Assembly (NCBI RefSeq): GCF_012927165.1
Contig: NZ_JABBGA010000020.1
Span: 39,438 to 103,437 of the forward strand
Reading direction: 5' to 3'
DNA length: 64,000 nt
Origin: Zoogloea dura
Lineage (GTDB): Bacteria; Pseudomonadota; Gammaproteobacteria; Burkholderiales; Rhodocyclaceae
Part shown: positions 7,843 to 15,808 of the stretch, in pieces
How positions within the stretch are numbered: position 1 is the stretch's first letter
Layout of the letters: each line of letters starts with the position of its first letter
Made by a program: the position numbers and the translations under genes
Notes under the pieces: model-generated
What the model saw: only the letters and a program-made list of their open reading frames with translations
Databases searched by the model: none
Told to the model about the DNA's origin: nothing

Positions 7843-8723
7843 AGGGGGTGGCGGCCGGCGTAGTCGCTGGCGAACTGGCGGGCGATGCGGCCGGAGCGGG
7901 CGCCGCGGGAGAGGGCCCACTGCAGGGCCTCCTGGCGTGCCGCATCGATGGTCGCCGCGTCGTAGTGGTAATGCCCCAGCCACTGGGCCACCACCGCCAG
8001 GTACTCATCCTGGGAGAAGGAGTAGAAGTGGGTCCATAGCCCGAAGCGCTCGGACAGGGAGGTCTTCTCCTCCACCGTGTCGCCCGGGTGCAGTTCGCCG
8101 GAATCGTCGCGGTAGTGGCTGAGGTTGTCGGCGGCGCGTTCGGTGACCAGGTGGCGGCGGTTCGAGGTGGCGTAGATCAGCACGTTGGCCGAGGGGCCGG
8201 CGATGGAGCCGTCGAGCACCGTCTTGAGCCCTTTGTAGCCGGTCTCGCCATCCTCGAAGGACAGGTCGTCGCAGAAGATGATGAAGCGCTCGGGGCGGCG
8301 GCGGACCCGGTCGACGATCTCCGGCAGGTCGTCCAGATGCTGCTTTTCCACCTCGATCAGGCGCAGGCCGTCTTTGTGGAAGGCGTCCAGGCAGGCCCGT
8401 ACCAGGGAGGACTTGCCAGTGCCGCGGGCGCCGGTCATCAGCACGTTGTTGGCGGGCAGGCCCTGCACGAACTGGCGGGTGTTGCGTTCCACCAGGCTGC
8501 GCGGGCCGTCGATGTTGCGCAGCTGGTCGAAGCGTACGAACAGCGGGTCGCGCACCGGCACCAGGTGGGCGGCGCCGCCCCAGCCGCGGTCGCGCCGCCA
8601 CAGGAAGGCCACCGCTTCGTCGAGCCGGTCCGCGGGCGGGCCGGCAGGCGGGGTGTGGCGTTCGAGCAGGTCGGCGATGCGGTCGAGGCGGGCGATCAGG
8701 TCAGGCAGCATGGTCTCAGGCAT
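7827..8723 (-). CDS. DUF815 AAA+ ATP-binding protein
   Basis: A 298-residue cytoplasmic P-loop ATPase of the DUF815 family. The Walker A motif is MTGARGTGKSSLV, the Walker B region is FIIFCDDLSFE, and a sensor-type segment VLIYATSNRRHL follows. A C-terminal helical part includes the SERFGLWTHFYSFSQDEYL signature of the family. The biological role of DUF815 proteins is unknown. Its start (ATG at 8723) overlaps the 3' end of nfuA by eight bases, so the two are probably translated together. An alternative in-frame ATG exists at 8711. Confidence 0.88.
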   Translation of the reverse strand: MPETMLPDLIARLDRIADLLERHTPPAGPPADRLDEAVAFLWRRDRGWGGAAHLVPVRDPLFVRFDQLRNIDGPRSLVERNTRQFVQGLPANNVLMTGARGTGKSSLVRACLDAFHKDGLRLIEVEKQHLDDLPEIVDRVRRRPERFIIFCDDLSFEDGETGYKGLKTVLDGSIAGPSANVLIYATSNRRHLVTERAADNLSHYRDDSGELHPGDTVEEKTSLSERFGLWTHFYSFSQDEYLAVVAQWLGHYHYDAATIDAARQEALQWALSRGARSGRIARQFASDYAGRHPLQACV

Positions 8724-9297
8724 GGGTGTGGGCGAGGGCGCGTACTTCGGCGATCTCGGGGAAGTGCTGGCGCAGGCGCACGCTGATGAATTCGGTCAGG
8801 GTCAGGTCGGCGCTGCCACAGCCGTGGCAGCTGCCACCGAACTTGAGCAGGGCGGTGTCGCCGTTCTCGACGGCATGCAGCACGATGGAGCCCTGGTGCT
8901 CGGCCAGCTGGGGGTTGATGTCGGTCTCCAGGAAATGGCTGATCCGGCGTTCCAGCGGCGCATCGGCCGGCGGCGCGATGCTCTCCTTGATATGCGGAGC
9001 CACCAGCTTCAGGCGCTGGCCGGTTTCGGTCTTCTGACAGCTCACGCGGAGATCCCGCAGGAAGTCCACGTGGGCCGGGTTGTAGAAGACCTGCAGGCCG
9101 GCCACATCCATCGGCACCTCGTCCGGATGTTCGCCTTCCCGGGCGTAGCCCAGGCCCGCATGGGCCAGGGAGGTGCCGGGGTGGAGCACATAGACGCGGA
9201 CACCGAGGCAGCCGGCCGGCTGCTTCGCGACGATCGGCCGGAGGTAGTCGAGGGCGGCCGGCTCGAGGGTGATGGCGGCGTGAAGCGGGTGGCTCAT
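8716..9297 (-). CDS. nfuA: NfuA-like iron-sulfur cluster carrier
   Basis: A 193-residue protein with the two-part NfuA architecture. The N-terminal A-type-like domain (residues about 5-100) appears to have lost its cluster-binding cysteines; the C-terminal NifU domain carries the CxxC pair in GGSCHGCGSADLTL. NfuA delivers 4Fe-4S clusters to target enzymes under oxidative or iron stress. It starts only 19 bp after the meta-cleavage hydrolase stop, so it may be co-transcribed with catabolic genes. It also sits in a genome region rich in Fe-S users (Rieske oxygenase, nifJ, nif genes). Confidence 0.9.
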   Translation of the reverse strand: MSHPLHAAITLEPAALDYLRPIVAKQPAGCLGVRVYVLHPGTSLAHAGLGYAREGEHPDEVPMDVAGLQVFYNPAHVDFLRDLRVSCQKTETGQRLKLVAPHIKESIAPPADAPLERRISHFLETDINPQLAEHQGSIVLHAVENGDTALLKFGGSCHGCGSADLTLTEFISVRLRQHFPEIAEVRALAHTHA

Positions 9298-9316
9298 GGC
9301 TTTGCTCCCGGTCGGG

Positions 9317-10147
9317 TCAGTCGGCTTCGGCCAGGAAGTCCTGGACCAGCTTGATGAAGCGGGCGCCGTGCTCGATCTGCGTCCAGTGGCCGCAACGGCC
9401 GAAGACGTGGAGCTGGGACCGGTCGATCTTGGCGGCGAGCTTGAGGGACACGTCCAGCGGGACGACCCGGTCGTCCCGGCCGTGGATGATCAGCACTTCA
9501 TTCTGCAGCTTGGCCAGATCGGCGTCGGACATGATCTGGGCGTCGCACCAGCGCTGGCGCGGCGGCGGGAAGACCTTCTCGAAGCGCTCCTGCACGCCGG
9601 GGCGGGCGGTGGCGCGGTAGCGCAGCTCAGCCAGCTCGTCGGTCACGATGGAGCGGTCGAAGGCCATGATGTCCAGGATCTTCTTCATGTTCTCGATGGA
9701 CGGGGTGTAGCCCCACAGGGCGTCCAGCTCGGGCGTGAAGGGGAAGGGCTGGCCGCCGCTGCCCATCAGCACGATGCGGCGGATGCGCTCCGGGTGGCGG
9801 ATCGCCAGGGCCAGGCTGAGGGTGCCGCCGAAGGAGTTGCCGACCAGGTCGGTGCGCTCGATCTTGAGTGCGTCGAGCAGGCCGATGATCTGGTCCACCC
9901 AGGTATCCATGAGCGTGTATTCGAGGTCGGCCGGTGCTTCGGTGTAGCCGAAGCCGACCAGGTCGGGGGCGATCACGCGGCGCTGGGCGGCGAGCACCGG
10001 GATGGCGCCTCGCCAGTTGGCCCAGGCGGTCACGCCGGCGCCGGAGCCGTGCAGCAGGGTGACGGGGAAGCCCGTGCCCTGGTCGTGGTAGTTGGTGGTG
10101 ATGTTGCCAACGGTGAGCTGCTGGGCGATTTCGGGGTTCTGGTTCAT
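9317..10147 (-). CDS. Alpha/beta hydrolase, meta-cleavage product hydrolase type
   Basis: A 276-residue alpha/beta hydrolase resembling BphD/CarC/TodF-type enzymes, which hydrolyse the C-C bond of extradiol ring-cleavage products. The nucleophile serine is S105 in LVGNSFGGTLSLA, the acid is in IIHGRDDRVVPLD, and the histidine is in GRCGHWTQIEHGARF. The oxyanion region is LLHGSGAGVTAWANW. I chose the ATG at 10147 because AGGAG lies 9 bases upstream and the protein then begins as family members do; a longer frame reaches 10210. It would act after the extradiol dioxygenase at 19713. Confidence 0.9.
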   Translation of the reverse strand: MNQNPEIAQQLTVGNITTNYHDQGTGFPVTLLHGSGAGVTAWANWRGAIPVLAAQRRVIAPDLVGFGYTEAPADLEYTLMDTWVDQIIGLLDALKIERTDLVGNSFGGTLSLALAIRHPERIRRIVLMGSGGQPFPFTPELDALWGYTPSIENMKKILDIMAFDRSIVTDELAELRYRATARPGVQERFEKVFPPPRQRWCDAQIMSDADLAKLQNEVLIIHGRDDRVVPLDVSLKLAAKIDRSQLHVFGRCGHWTQIEHGARFIKLVQDFLAEAD

Positions 10148-10223
10148 GGGGAGGGGCTCCTGGGGGAAGGGATCGTCGATAGCGCACAGGCAAGGCGCGT
10201 GCGATGGCAAAGGTTATGGCTCC

Positions 10224-10266
10224 ATCAAGTTTGATGTCAACATAAAATCAACTAAAAGTTAATTGA
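10224..10266. promoter_or_regulatory. AT-rich divergent promoter region with inverted repeats
   Basis: The 180-bp gap between the hydrolase and the chorismate-synthase-like gene is unusually AT-rich. It contains a perfect ATCAA-GT-TTGAT palindrome (10224-10235) and a TCAACT-AAA-AGTT-AA-TTGA inverted repeat (10248-10266). The TCAA...TTGA half-sites also occur in the inverted repeat AAATTGA-N7-TCAATTT (17135-17155) upstream of the Rieske oxygenase gene. They look like regulator operators; the nearby MarR-type proteins are candidates. Confidence 0.45.
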
Positions 10267-10326
10267 AAAAAGCTTTTAATATTGCTGTTGTTTTGATTGA
10301 TTGTTCGTCGTGCGCTAAGATGCCGC

Positions 10327-11280
10327 ATGGCAGGAAACAGTTTCGGCACGCTCTTCCGTGTCACCTCCTTCGGTGAAAGCCACGGGCCCGCAATCGGTTG
10401 CGTGGTGGAGGGGTGCCCACCCGGTCTCGCCATCGACACGCCCCTGATCCAGGCGGCCCTCGAGCGGCGGCGGCCACGGCTGGCGGGTGCCCTCAGTCAG
10501 CGCAGCGAGCCCGACCAGGTGGAGATCCTGTCGGGCGTGTTCGACGGCCGGTCTACGGGCCAGCCCATCGCCCTGCTGATCCGCAACCAGGACGTGCGCC
10601 TGATCGATTACAGCCGCCTCGACCGGCTGTTCCGCCCGGGGCACGCGGAATACACCTACTGGCACAAGTACGGGATCAACGATCACCGGGGTGGTGGCCG
10701 CGCCTCCGCCCGCGAGACGGCTGCCCGGGTGGCTGCCGGGGCGGTGGCCCGGCACTGGCTGGAACAGCGTTATGGCATTGCCCTGAGCGCCTGGGTGGCC
10801 TGCATCGGCGAGCTCCAGCTGCCATTCCGCGACGCGGCCGAGCTGGCGCGTAGTCCGCGCTTCGTGGCCGACGCCAGCCGCGAGGAGGAGGTCGAGGCGA
10901 TGCTGGCCCGCCACCGTGCCGACGGCGATTCGGTGGGGGCGAGGATCGAACTGCTCGTCCGCCTGCCGGAGCCCTTCGACAGGCCGGGAGACGCCTGGCT
11001 GGACACCCTGGGACGGGCCCTGATGGGGGTCAATGCGGTGAAGGCGGTGGAGTTTGATGAGGCGCCGGGGGAACTGCGGGCCTGGATTGCAGTCAAGCCC
11101 ACTCCGAGCGTGCATCTGCCCCGCCGGACGATCGACAAGGCCGGCCGCCCGGCCCTGCTGATGACCCGGGGCAAGCGGGACCCCTGCGTGGGTATCCGCG
11201 CGGTTCCTGTACTCGAGGCAATGGCCTGGCTGGCCCTGGCCGACCGGGTGCTGCGGGAACGGGCGTCCGGGGCCTGTTGA
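10327..11280 (+). CDS. Chorismate synthase-like protein lacking an active-site segment
   Basis: A 317-residue AroC homologue. It retains the N-terminal signature MAGNSFGTLFRVTSFGESHG with its histidine, FRPGHAEYTYWHKYG, and HRGGGRASARETAARVAAGA. It also keeps the C-terminal MTRGKRDPCVGIRAVPV. After MGVNAVKAVEF (residue 243), however, it goes almost directly to RAWIAVKP, skipping about 40 residues that in true AroC carry GDGF... and NHAGGILGGISSGQ, part of the FMN/substrate site. The gene is intact with no stop or frameshift. It is therefore probably a paralogue with altered or lost function rather than the housekeeping aroC. The start is the ATG at 10327. Confidence 0.85.
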   Translation: MAGNSFGTLFRVTSFGESHGPAIGCVVEGCPPGLAIDTPLIQAALERRRPRLAGALSQRSEPDQVEILSGVFDGRSTGQPIALLIRNQDVRLIDYSRLDRLFRPGHAEYTYWHKYGINDHRGGGRASARETAARVAAGAVARHWLEQRYGIALSAWVACIGELQLPFRDAAELARSPRFVADASREEEVEAMLARHRADGDSVGARIELLVRLPEPFDRPGDAWLDTLGRALMGVNAVKAVEFDEAPGELRAWIAVKPTPSVHLPRRTIDKAGRPALLMTRGKRDPCVGIRAVPVLEAMAWLALADRVLRERASGAC

Positions 11281-11388
11281 CCAAGGGAAGCGCGCGCAAC
11301 TTGCTTCCACAGCCCGCCGGCAAGTCGCTAACATTCGCCGGCGCATCGCGCACTCACCAAAGTCTGCAAGTTAGGGAACTACACTAGA

Positions 11389-11970
11389 ATGAATACAAAA
11401 TGGATCCCCGGTCAGGAGCCCACCATTGCCAGCGAAGGTGCCGCAGTAACCGGATGGCATCTCGCCCATACGTCCCTGGAGGCCGCCGCCACCGAACTCG
11501 AATGGGCTCTGCTGCGCTGGCACGAGGCCTTTGACCGCTACAATCGCCAGGCCCTCAACATGCTGGGCCTGACCACGGTAAGCATCCAGGAAATGACCGT
11601 CCTGCATATAGTCGGGTTGCATGACCGGGCCAAACCGGCCAGCATGATCGCCAACCTGCTCAACCGGGATGACGTGCAGAACATCCAGTACAGCCTGCGC
11701 AAGCTGATGGGGCTGGAACTGGTGCGCAAGGCCCGGGATGGCGCCGGCAAGAACACCAATGTCGAGGTCACCGAAAAGGGACGCCAGGTGTGTGACGAGG
11801 TGGCCAACATCCGCCGCCAGCTGTTGATCCGCCAGATCGGCGAGCTGGAGAACGGCGAGGCGCGCCTGCTCTTTTCGGCCAGGACGGTGAGCATGCTGAT
11901 CGGTCTCTACGACGAGGCCGGCCGGGCCTCGACGGGTTACATGGCGCTGGATACGTCCTCCGACGAATAG
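11389..11970 (+). CDS. MarR-type winged-helix regulator (first of a tandem pair)
   Basis: A 193-residue protein with a MarR-like winged helix: SIQEMTVLHIVGLHDRAKPASMIANLLNRDDVQNIQYSLRKLMGLELVRKA is helix-turn-helix plus wing, flanked by helical dimerisation segments. It is about 35-40% similar by eye to the next gene, sharing WHL, E(F/L)EW, the NxQYSLRKL motif and VSxxYDEAxR near the end. Very little leader separates it from the upstream sequence; TACACT eight bases before the ATG could be a -10 box. MarR-type pairs in catabolic islands usually repress until an aromatic effector binds; that role is inferred here. Confidence 0.85.
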   Translation: MNTKWIPGQEPTIASEGAAVTGWHLAHTSLEAAATELEWALLRWHEAFDRYNRQALNMLGLTTVSIQEMTVLHIVGLHDRAKPASMIANLLNRDDVQNIQYSLRKLMGLELVRKARDGAGKNTNVEVTEKGRQVCDEVANIRRQLLIRQIGELENGEARLLFSARTVSMLIGLYDEAGRASTGYMALDTSSDE

Positions 11971-12020
11971 GCTTTCACTGGAACATTGCTCCGGGCTTCC
12001 GGAGCATCGACCCCTACAAG

Positions 12021-12623
12021 ATGACGCAAGAAAAACGCAGTACCGCCAAAGAGAAGGCGCAGGCAGTCCCCGCAAGGGCCTGGCACCTCGGCACGCCGCA
12101 CCACGAAGCGGTCACCACCGAGTTCGAGTGGTCCATCCTTCGTTTCTTCCAGGCTTTCGAGCGCTACTGCATGCAGATCGCGCACATCTCGGGGCTGGCC
12201 GACCTGTCGTTTTCCGAACTGATCCTGCTGCACGTGATCGGGCTGCAGGACACCCCCAAGACGGTCGGCCTGCTGGCCCGCCAGACCAATACCGACTCGG
12301 TCACCAACGTCCAGTACAGCCTGCGCAAGCTGGTGGCCTACGAGCTGGTGGTGAAGATCCGCGAAGGCAAGAGCAAGGTGTTCACCTACGATGTGACGGA
12401 CAAGGGCCGAGAGCTGATCAACCAGTACGCCCAGTTCCGCCAGCGTGTGCTGACCGAGCAGACCAAGTCCATCGAGTCCATCGACCGCAAGCTCTCCGAG
12501 GCGGCCCGCCTGATCAGCATGCTGAGCGGCGTGTATGACGAAGCGGTGCGGGTGTCGGCCACCTACAATCCCTACGTCAGCCAGGATGTGCCGAGCCCTG
12601 CAGCGAAGACCAGGAAGAAGTGA
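12021..12623 (+). CDS. MarR-type winged-helix regulator (second of a tandem pair)
   Basis: A 200-residue paralogue of the preceding regulator with the same layout: an N-terminal WHLGTPHHEAVTTEFEWSILRFF helix, winged helix LSFSELILLHVIGLQDTPKTVGLLARQ through NVQYSLRKLVAYELVVKI, and C-terminal helices. It has a lysine-rich tail (AAKTRKK). It begins 50 bp after the first gene. The duplicated pair may form heterodimers or respond to different intermediates. It ends just before a perfect bidirectional hairpin. Confidence 0.85.
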   Translation: MTQEKRSTAKEKAQAVPARAWHLGTPHHEAVTTEFEWSILRFFQAFERYCMQIAHISGLADLSFSELILLHVIGLQDTPKTVGLLARQTNTDSVTNVQYSLRKLVAYELVVKIREGKSKVFTYDVTDKGRELINQYAQFRQRVLTEQTKSIESIDRKLSEAARLISMLSGVYDEAVRVSATYNPYVSQDVPSPAAKTRKK

Positions 12624-12626
12624 GTT

Positions 12627-12654
12627 TCCGGCTCCACCGCGAGGTGGAGCCGGA
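12627..12654. terminator. Bidirectional hairpin between regulator and flavin reductase genes
   Basis: TCCGGCTCCACC (12627-12638) pairs perfectly with GGTGGAGCCGGA (12643-12654) around a GCGA tetraloop, a GNRA loop. It lies three bases after the regulator stop and 35 bases before the stop of the convergent flavin reductase. There is no T-tract. Confidence 0.7.
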
Positions 12655-12689
12655 CGGCGCGTGATGCTGTATCTCTGCTTGATCTCTCC

Positions 12690-13184
12690 TTATACGGTGC
12701 TGGTCTCGCCGGCCAGGGCGGCATAGCGCCCCTGGTGGAAGAGCAGGGGCGGGCGCTCCGCAGGCCCCTGATCCAGGCGCAGCACGCGGCCCACCAGGAT
12801 CAGGTGGTCGCCGCCCGCGTAGCGATGCTCGGTGGAGCACTCGAACACCGCTGCGCAGTTGCCCAGCAGCGGCACGCCCCCCAGGCCCTCACGGGTCGCC
12901 AGTCCCTCGAACTTGGCGCTGGACGCCCGCGCGAAACGGTTCGACAGATCCCGCTGGTCATCTCCCAGCACATGCACGGCAAAGTGGCTGGCCGCCTCGA
13001 AAATCGGGTGGCTGAAGGCGTTCCTGCCCAGGCTCCACAGGATCAGCGGCGGGTCCAGGGACACCGCGTTGAAGCTGCTGGCGGTGACGCCGACGGCTTC
13101 GCCGGAGGTGCTGCGGGTGGTGATGATGGTCACCCCGGTGGCGAAGCGCCCGAGGGCGCTGCGGAGTTCCGCTGCATCGATCAT
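12690..13184 (-). CDS. Flavin reductase (StyB/HpaC-like)
   Basis: A 164-residue flavin reductase-like FMN-binding domain protein (RFATGVTIITT, GVTASSFNAVSLDPPLILWSLGRN, HFAVHVLGDDQ and the GGDHLILVGRV strand). Such enzymes use NAD(P)H to supply reduced FAD to a two-component monooxygenase, here the StyA-like protein encoded upstream on the same strand. It starts 16 bp after the FadL stop with a GGGAGG ribosome binding site, so it is the last gene of a three-gene monooxygenase-FadL-reductase operon. Confidence 0.9.
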   Translation of the reverse strand: MIDAAELRSALGRFATGVTIITTRSTSGEAVGVTASSFNAVSLDPPLILWSLGRNAFSHPIFEAASHFAVHVLGDDQRDLSNRFARASSAKFEGLATREGLGGVPLLGNCAAVFECSTEHRYAGGDHLILVGRVLRLDQGPAERPPLLFHQGRYAALAGETSTV

Positions 13185-13200
13185 GAGTCTGCCCTCCCGC

Positions 13201-14406
13201 TCAGAAGCGCATGCCGTAGCTGACCGACAGCCAGTCCTGGCCCATGTACAGGTCGGTCAGGCCGTCAGGCGGAGTGCCGGTGCCCTGGGTGGTGCCCTTG
13301 ATCGAGCGGGCGTAGGCCAGCGACAGCTCGCCGTCGCGGCTCACCTGGTAGCTTGCGCCGACGGTCACGTGGCGGCGGTTGGCGGACGGAGCGAGCACGC
13401 CCAGGTAGGTGTCCCGCGGGTTGAGCAGGCGGGTGCCCTGGTTGTAGCCGGCCCGCAGGGTCAGGGCCTCGCTCAGGGCGTGGTCCACACCCACCCGCCA
13501 TACCGATTGGTTGCGCCAGCCGAAGCCGGGGCCGTTGGCGCTGCCCGGCGGCCCGCCGGCGTTGGTGACGCCCGGGTTGGCCAGGGAGCGGACTTCGCCC
13601 CATTCGATGCGCATGACGTCGGCTGCCAGGGTGGTGGCGCCCAGCCGGTAGGCCGCGCCAAGGCCGTAGTTGGCGGGGACATCCATGTCACCGCCCTCGG
13701 CCAGCAGGCCCTTGAAGCGATCCATCTTGCCCATGTCCACCTTGCTGGCGTAGGTCGCCCCGATCGTCAGCTCGGGCGTCAATTGGCCACTCCAGCCCAC
13801 CCGGATGCCGGCGCCGTAGGACGAGTCGTGGCCTTCCGGCAGTCCGATGCTGGACGGCCCGCGGATGGTCAGGGCCTGGCGCGCCAGGACCAGCCCGGCG
13901 CCGACGGAATGGACTTCGCCCAGCTTGCGCGCATAGGAGAAGGTGGCAACCATCTGCTGCAGTTGGGAGCGGGGCCCCTGCATGCCGCCCACGTTGGCAC
14001 TGCGGCTGTAGGCTGTGCCCACGCCGTTGCCGACCACCGACACGCCGATGGAGCTGTCGGCGTCGATCATGTAGTTCGCGCCCAGCTGGGGAATGATGTA
14101 CAGCCCTTTGTTCTCGGTGGCGTCGTAGGTGGTGCCGGCGAAGCGCGAGCCGTTGTCCACCGACAGGAAGGCGGCGCCCACATCGAAGCGGCTGCCCACC
14201 CGGACCATGCCGGCCGGGTTGGTGGCGCCGGCCAGGCCGTCCTGGGCGAGGGCGATGCCGACGCCGCCCATGCCTTCGGATTTCACGCCGTAGCCATGCG
14301 GGAAGGTGCCCTGGGTGGCCAGGGCGGGGAGGGTGGCGAGGGTGCAGGTGGCGGCAAGGACGGCGAGGGGCAGGCGTCGCAGCCGGGAGGAGAAGTGCGT
14401 GTTCAT
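13201..14406 (-). CDS. FadL/OmpP1-family outer-membrane transporter
   Basis: A 401-residue precursor with an N-terminal signal peptide (MNTHFSSRLRRLPLAVLAATCTL ending near ALA). The family N-terminal pattern GYGVKSEGMGGVGIALAQDGLAGATNPAGM is the hatch region of FadL/TodX-type porins, and the protein ends in GMRF with a terminal aromatic residue as expected for a beta-barrel. Members import hydrophobic molecules such as fatty acids, toluene or styrene across the outer membrane. It lies between the monooxygenase and its flavin reductase, which strongly suggests uptake of the monooxygenase substrate. The ATG at 14406 is 11 bases after the monooxygenase stop. The frame stays open far upstream, but that part is antisense or out-of-frame to real genes. 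Confidence 0.92.
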   Translation of the reverse strand: MNTHFSSRLRRLPLAVLAATCTLATLPALATQGTFPHGYGVKSEGMGGVGIALAQDGLAGATNPAGMVRVGSRFDVGAAFLSVDNGSRFAGTTYDATENKGLYIIPQLGANYMIDADSSIGVSVVGNGVGTAYSRSANVGGMQGPRSQLQQMVATFSYARKLGEVHSVGAGLVLARQALTIRGPSSIGLPEGHDSSYGAGIRVGWSGQLTPELTIGATYASKVDMGKMDRFKGLLAEGGDMDVPANYGLGAAYRLGATTLAADVMRIEWGEVRSLANPGVTNAGGPPGSANGPGFGWRNQSVWRVGVDHALSEALTLRAGYNQGTRLLNPRDTYLGVLAPSANRRHVTVGASYQVSRDGELSLAYARSIKGTTQGTGTPPDGLTDLYMGQDWLSVSYGMRF

Positions 14407-14417
14407 GGCAGGCCTCC

Positions 14418-15647
14418 TCAGGCGGGGACGGCGAAGGATTCGATGAAGCGGTCGGCTTCCACCGGGTCGTAGTACCAGGGGGCGAGGCCCTTGGGGTCGT
14501 CGAAGGCGTTGGCCACCCGGGCGGCCAGCGCCGGATTCTGGCCACAGGCGCCGAAGACCTTCATCACCTGCGGCGGCGGGGGCAGCAGGTGGGTGTTGGT
14601 GAAGCGCGCGACCCACTGGGCGTAGTCCCAGTAGCGCTCGAAGGTGTCCTGCATCCAGGCCGTGTCGAAGGCGGCGTCGCCGTGCTCGAGGATGGACTTC
14701 ATGTAGACGTTCACACACTTGGCGGCGTTGTTGGACCCCTGGCCGGTGATCGGGTCGTTGAGCACCAGCACGTCGGCCATGCCCAGCACCTGGCGGCCCG
14801 AGGGGAGGACGCCGACCGGCTTGCGCACGGTGGGGGTGACGCGGCCGACCAGGATGCCGTTGTCGTCGGTGAGGCGCAGGTTCTCGCAGCGGGGGGCTTC
14901 CCAGGGGAAGAACTCGCGGATCAGCTCCACCGTGAGGGCGAGGTGATCGGCCGGCGTCTTCGCCTCGCTCCAGCGGTCCATCGGGCCGCCTTCGATGCAT
15001 TCCAGGTTGATGATGTCGCAGGGGCCGGTGTGGGTCATGGCCGGGAAGTTCACGTACTCGCCGATGCCCGGGTTGATGCTGATGTTGAGCGCCGAGAAGT
15101 CGTCGCGGGCCTTCATGCCGTGCACGTAGGTGAGGGCGATGGTGCGCATCGGCCGGTCGAACACGGAGCGTTCCGCGTCCCGCTCGAAGAGCTTGCCCAG
15201 CTCGCCCTTGCCGGTGGCGACCAGCACCAGGTCGCTGTCCTTGGCGTACTCCTCGGTCTCCAGGATGCCGGCCTCCTGGATCACCAGCTTGCCGCCGCGG
15301 CGCTGGAATTCGTCCATCCAGCGGGGCATCTTGATGCGCTGGTCCACCGACTGGCCGTTGGCGCCCATGCGGGAGCGCCAGTCTATCAACTTGGTGCCGT
15401 CGCTGAGGCCGGCGCGCATGTGCACGCCCTCGATCGGCGGACAGACGTCGTCCCACATGGACAGGCCGAGTTCCCGTTCGTAGCCGATCGCCATGTCGTA
15501 CATGGACTGGCTCGACATGACCTTGCCGTTGGCGATCTGCTCTCCGGTCCGGTTGGATACCACGGTGACGTCGAAGCCCTTGGAGACCAGGCCGATGCCC
15601 AGATGCAGGCCGGCCTGGCCGGCGCCGATGATGGTGATCTTGCGCAT
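14418..15647 (-). CDS. Styrene/indole monooxygenase family flavoprotein (StyA-like)
   Basis: A 409-residue FAD-dependent monooxygenase component. The N-terminal Rossmann fold is IIGAGQAGLHLGIGL, a mid-protein motif is LVLVATGKGELGKLF, and the FAD-binding C-terminal motif is NDPITGQGSNNAAKC. These features place it in the styrene monooxygenase/indole monooxygenase (StyA, IifC-like) group, which epoxidises vinyl or indole double bonds using reduced FAD from a partner reductase. That partner is encoded two genes downstream. The start at 15647 has GGAG 12 bases upstream. No styrene oxide isomerase or phenylacetaldehyde dehydrogenase is nearby, so styrene as substrate is not supported by context; an indole- or heteroaromatic-type substrate is at least as likely. 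Confidence 0.9.
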   Translation of the reverse strand: MRKITIIGAGQAGLHLGIGLVSKGFDVTVVSNRTGEQIANGKVMSSQSMYDMAIGYERELGLSMWDDVCPPIEGVHMRAGLSDGTKLIDWRSRMGANGQSVDQRIKMPRWMDEFQRRGGKLVIQEAGILETEEYAKDSDLVLVATGKGELGKLFERDAERSVFDRPMRTIALTYVHGMKARDDFSALNISINPGIGEYVNFPAMTHTGPCDIINLECIEGGPMDRWSEAKTPADHLALTVELIREFFPWEAPRCENLRLTDDNGILVGRVTPTVRKPVGVLPSGRQVLGMADVLVLNDPITGQGSNNAAKCVNVYMKSILEHGDAAFDTAWMQDTFERYWDYAQWVARFTNTHLLPPPPQVMKVFGACGQNPALAARVANAFDDPKGLAPWYYDPVEADRFIESFAVPA

Positions 15648-15808
15648 GTTGTGTCGCTCCGCTTTGCGTTGTTGGGGGGATCCCCTTCCGGAGAAGTGGA
15701 TGGACGCAATGTGCGGGAAGCGGCGGGTACGGACTATGCCGCCACTGCAGGGGGTGTTCAGTTACTGCAGAAAAATGAAACCGGTGTGAATTCTTGCTGA
15801 AGCCGCCC

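Noticed and set aside
10327..11280. Annotating this gene as the housekeeping chorismate synthase aroC
   Set aside because: A conserved active-site segment of about 40 residues is missing and the gene sits in a catabolic island, so it is more likely a divergent paralogue.
14418..15647. Calling the flavoprotein styA of a styrene pathway
   Set aside because: The family fits, but styrene oxide isomerase and phenylacetaldehyde dehydrogenase genes are absent and the local pathway is Rieske/meta-cleavage, so only the family name is used.
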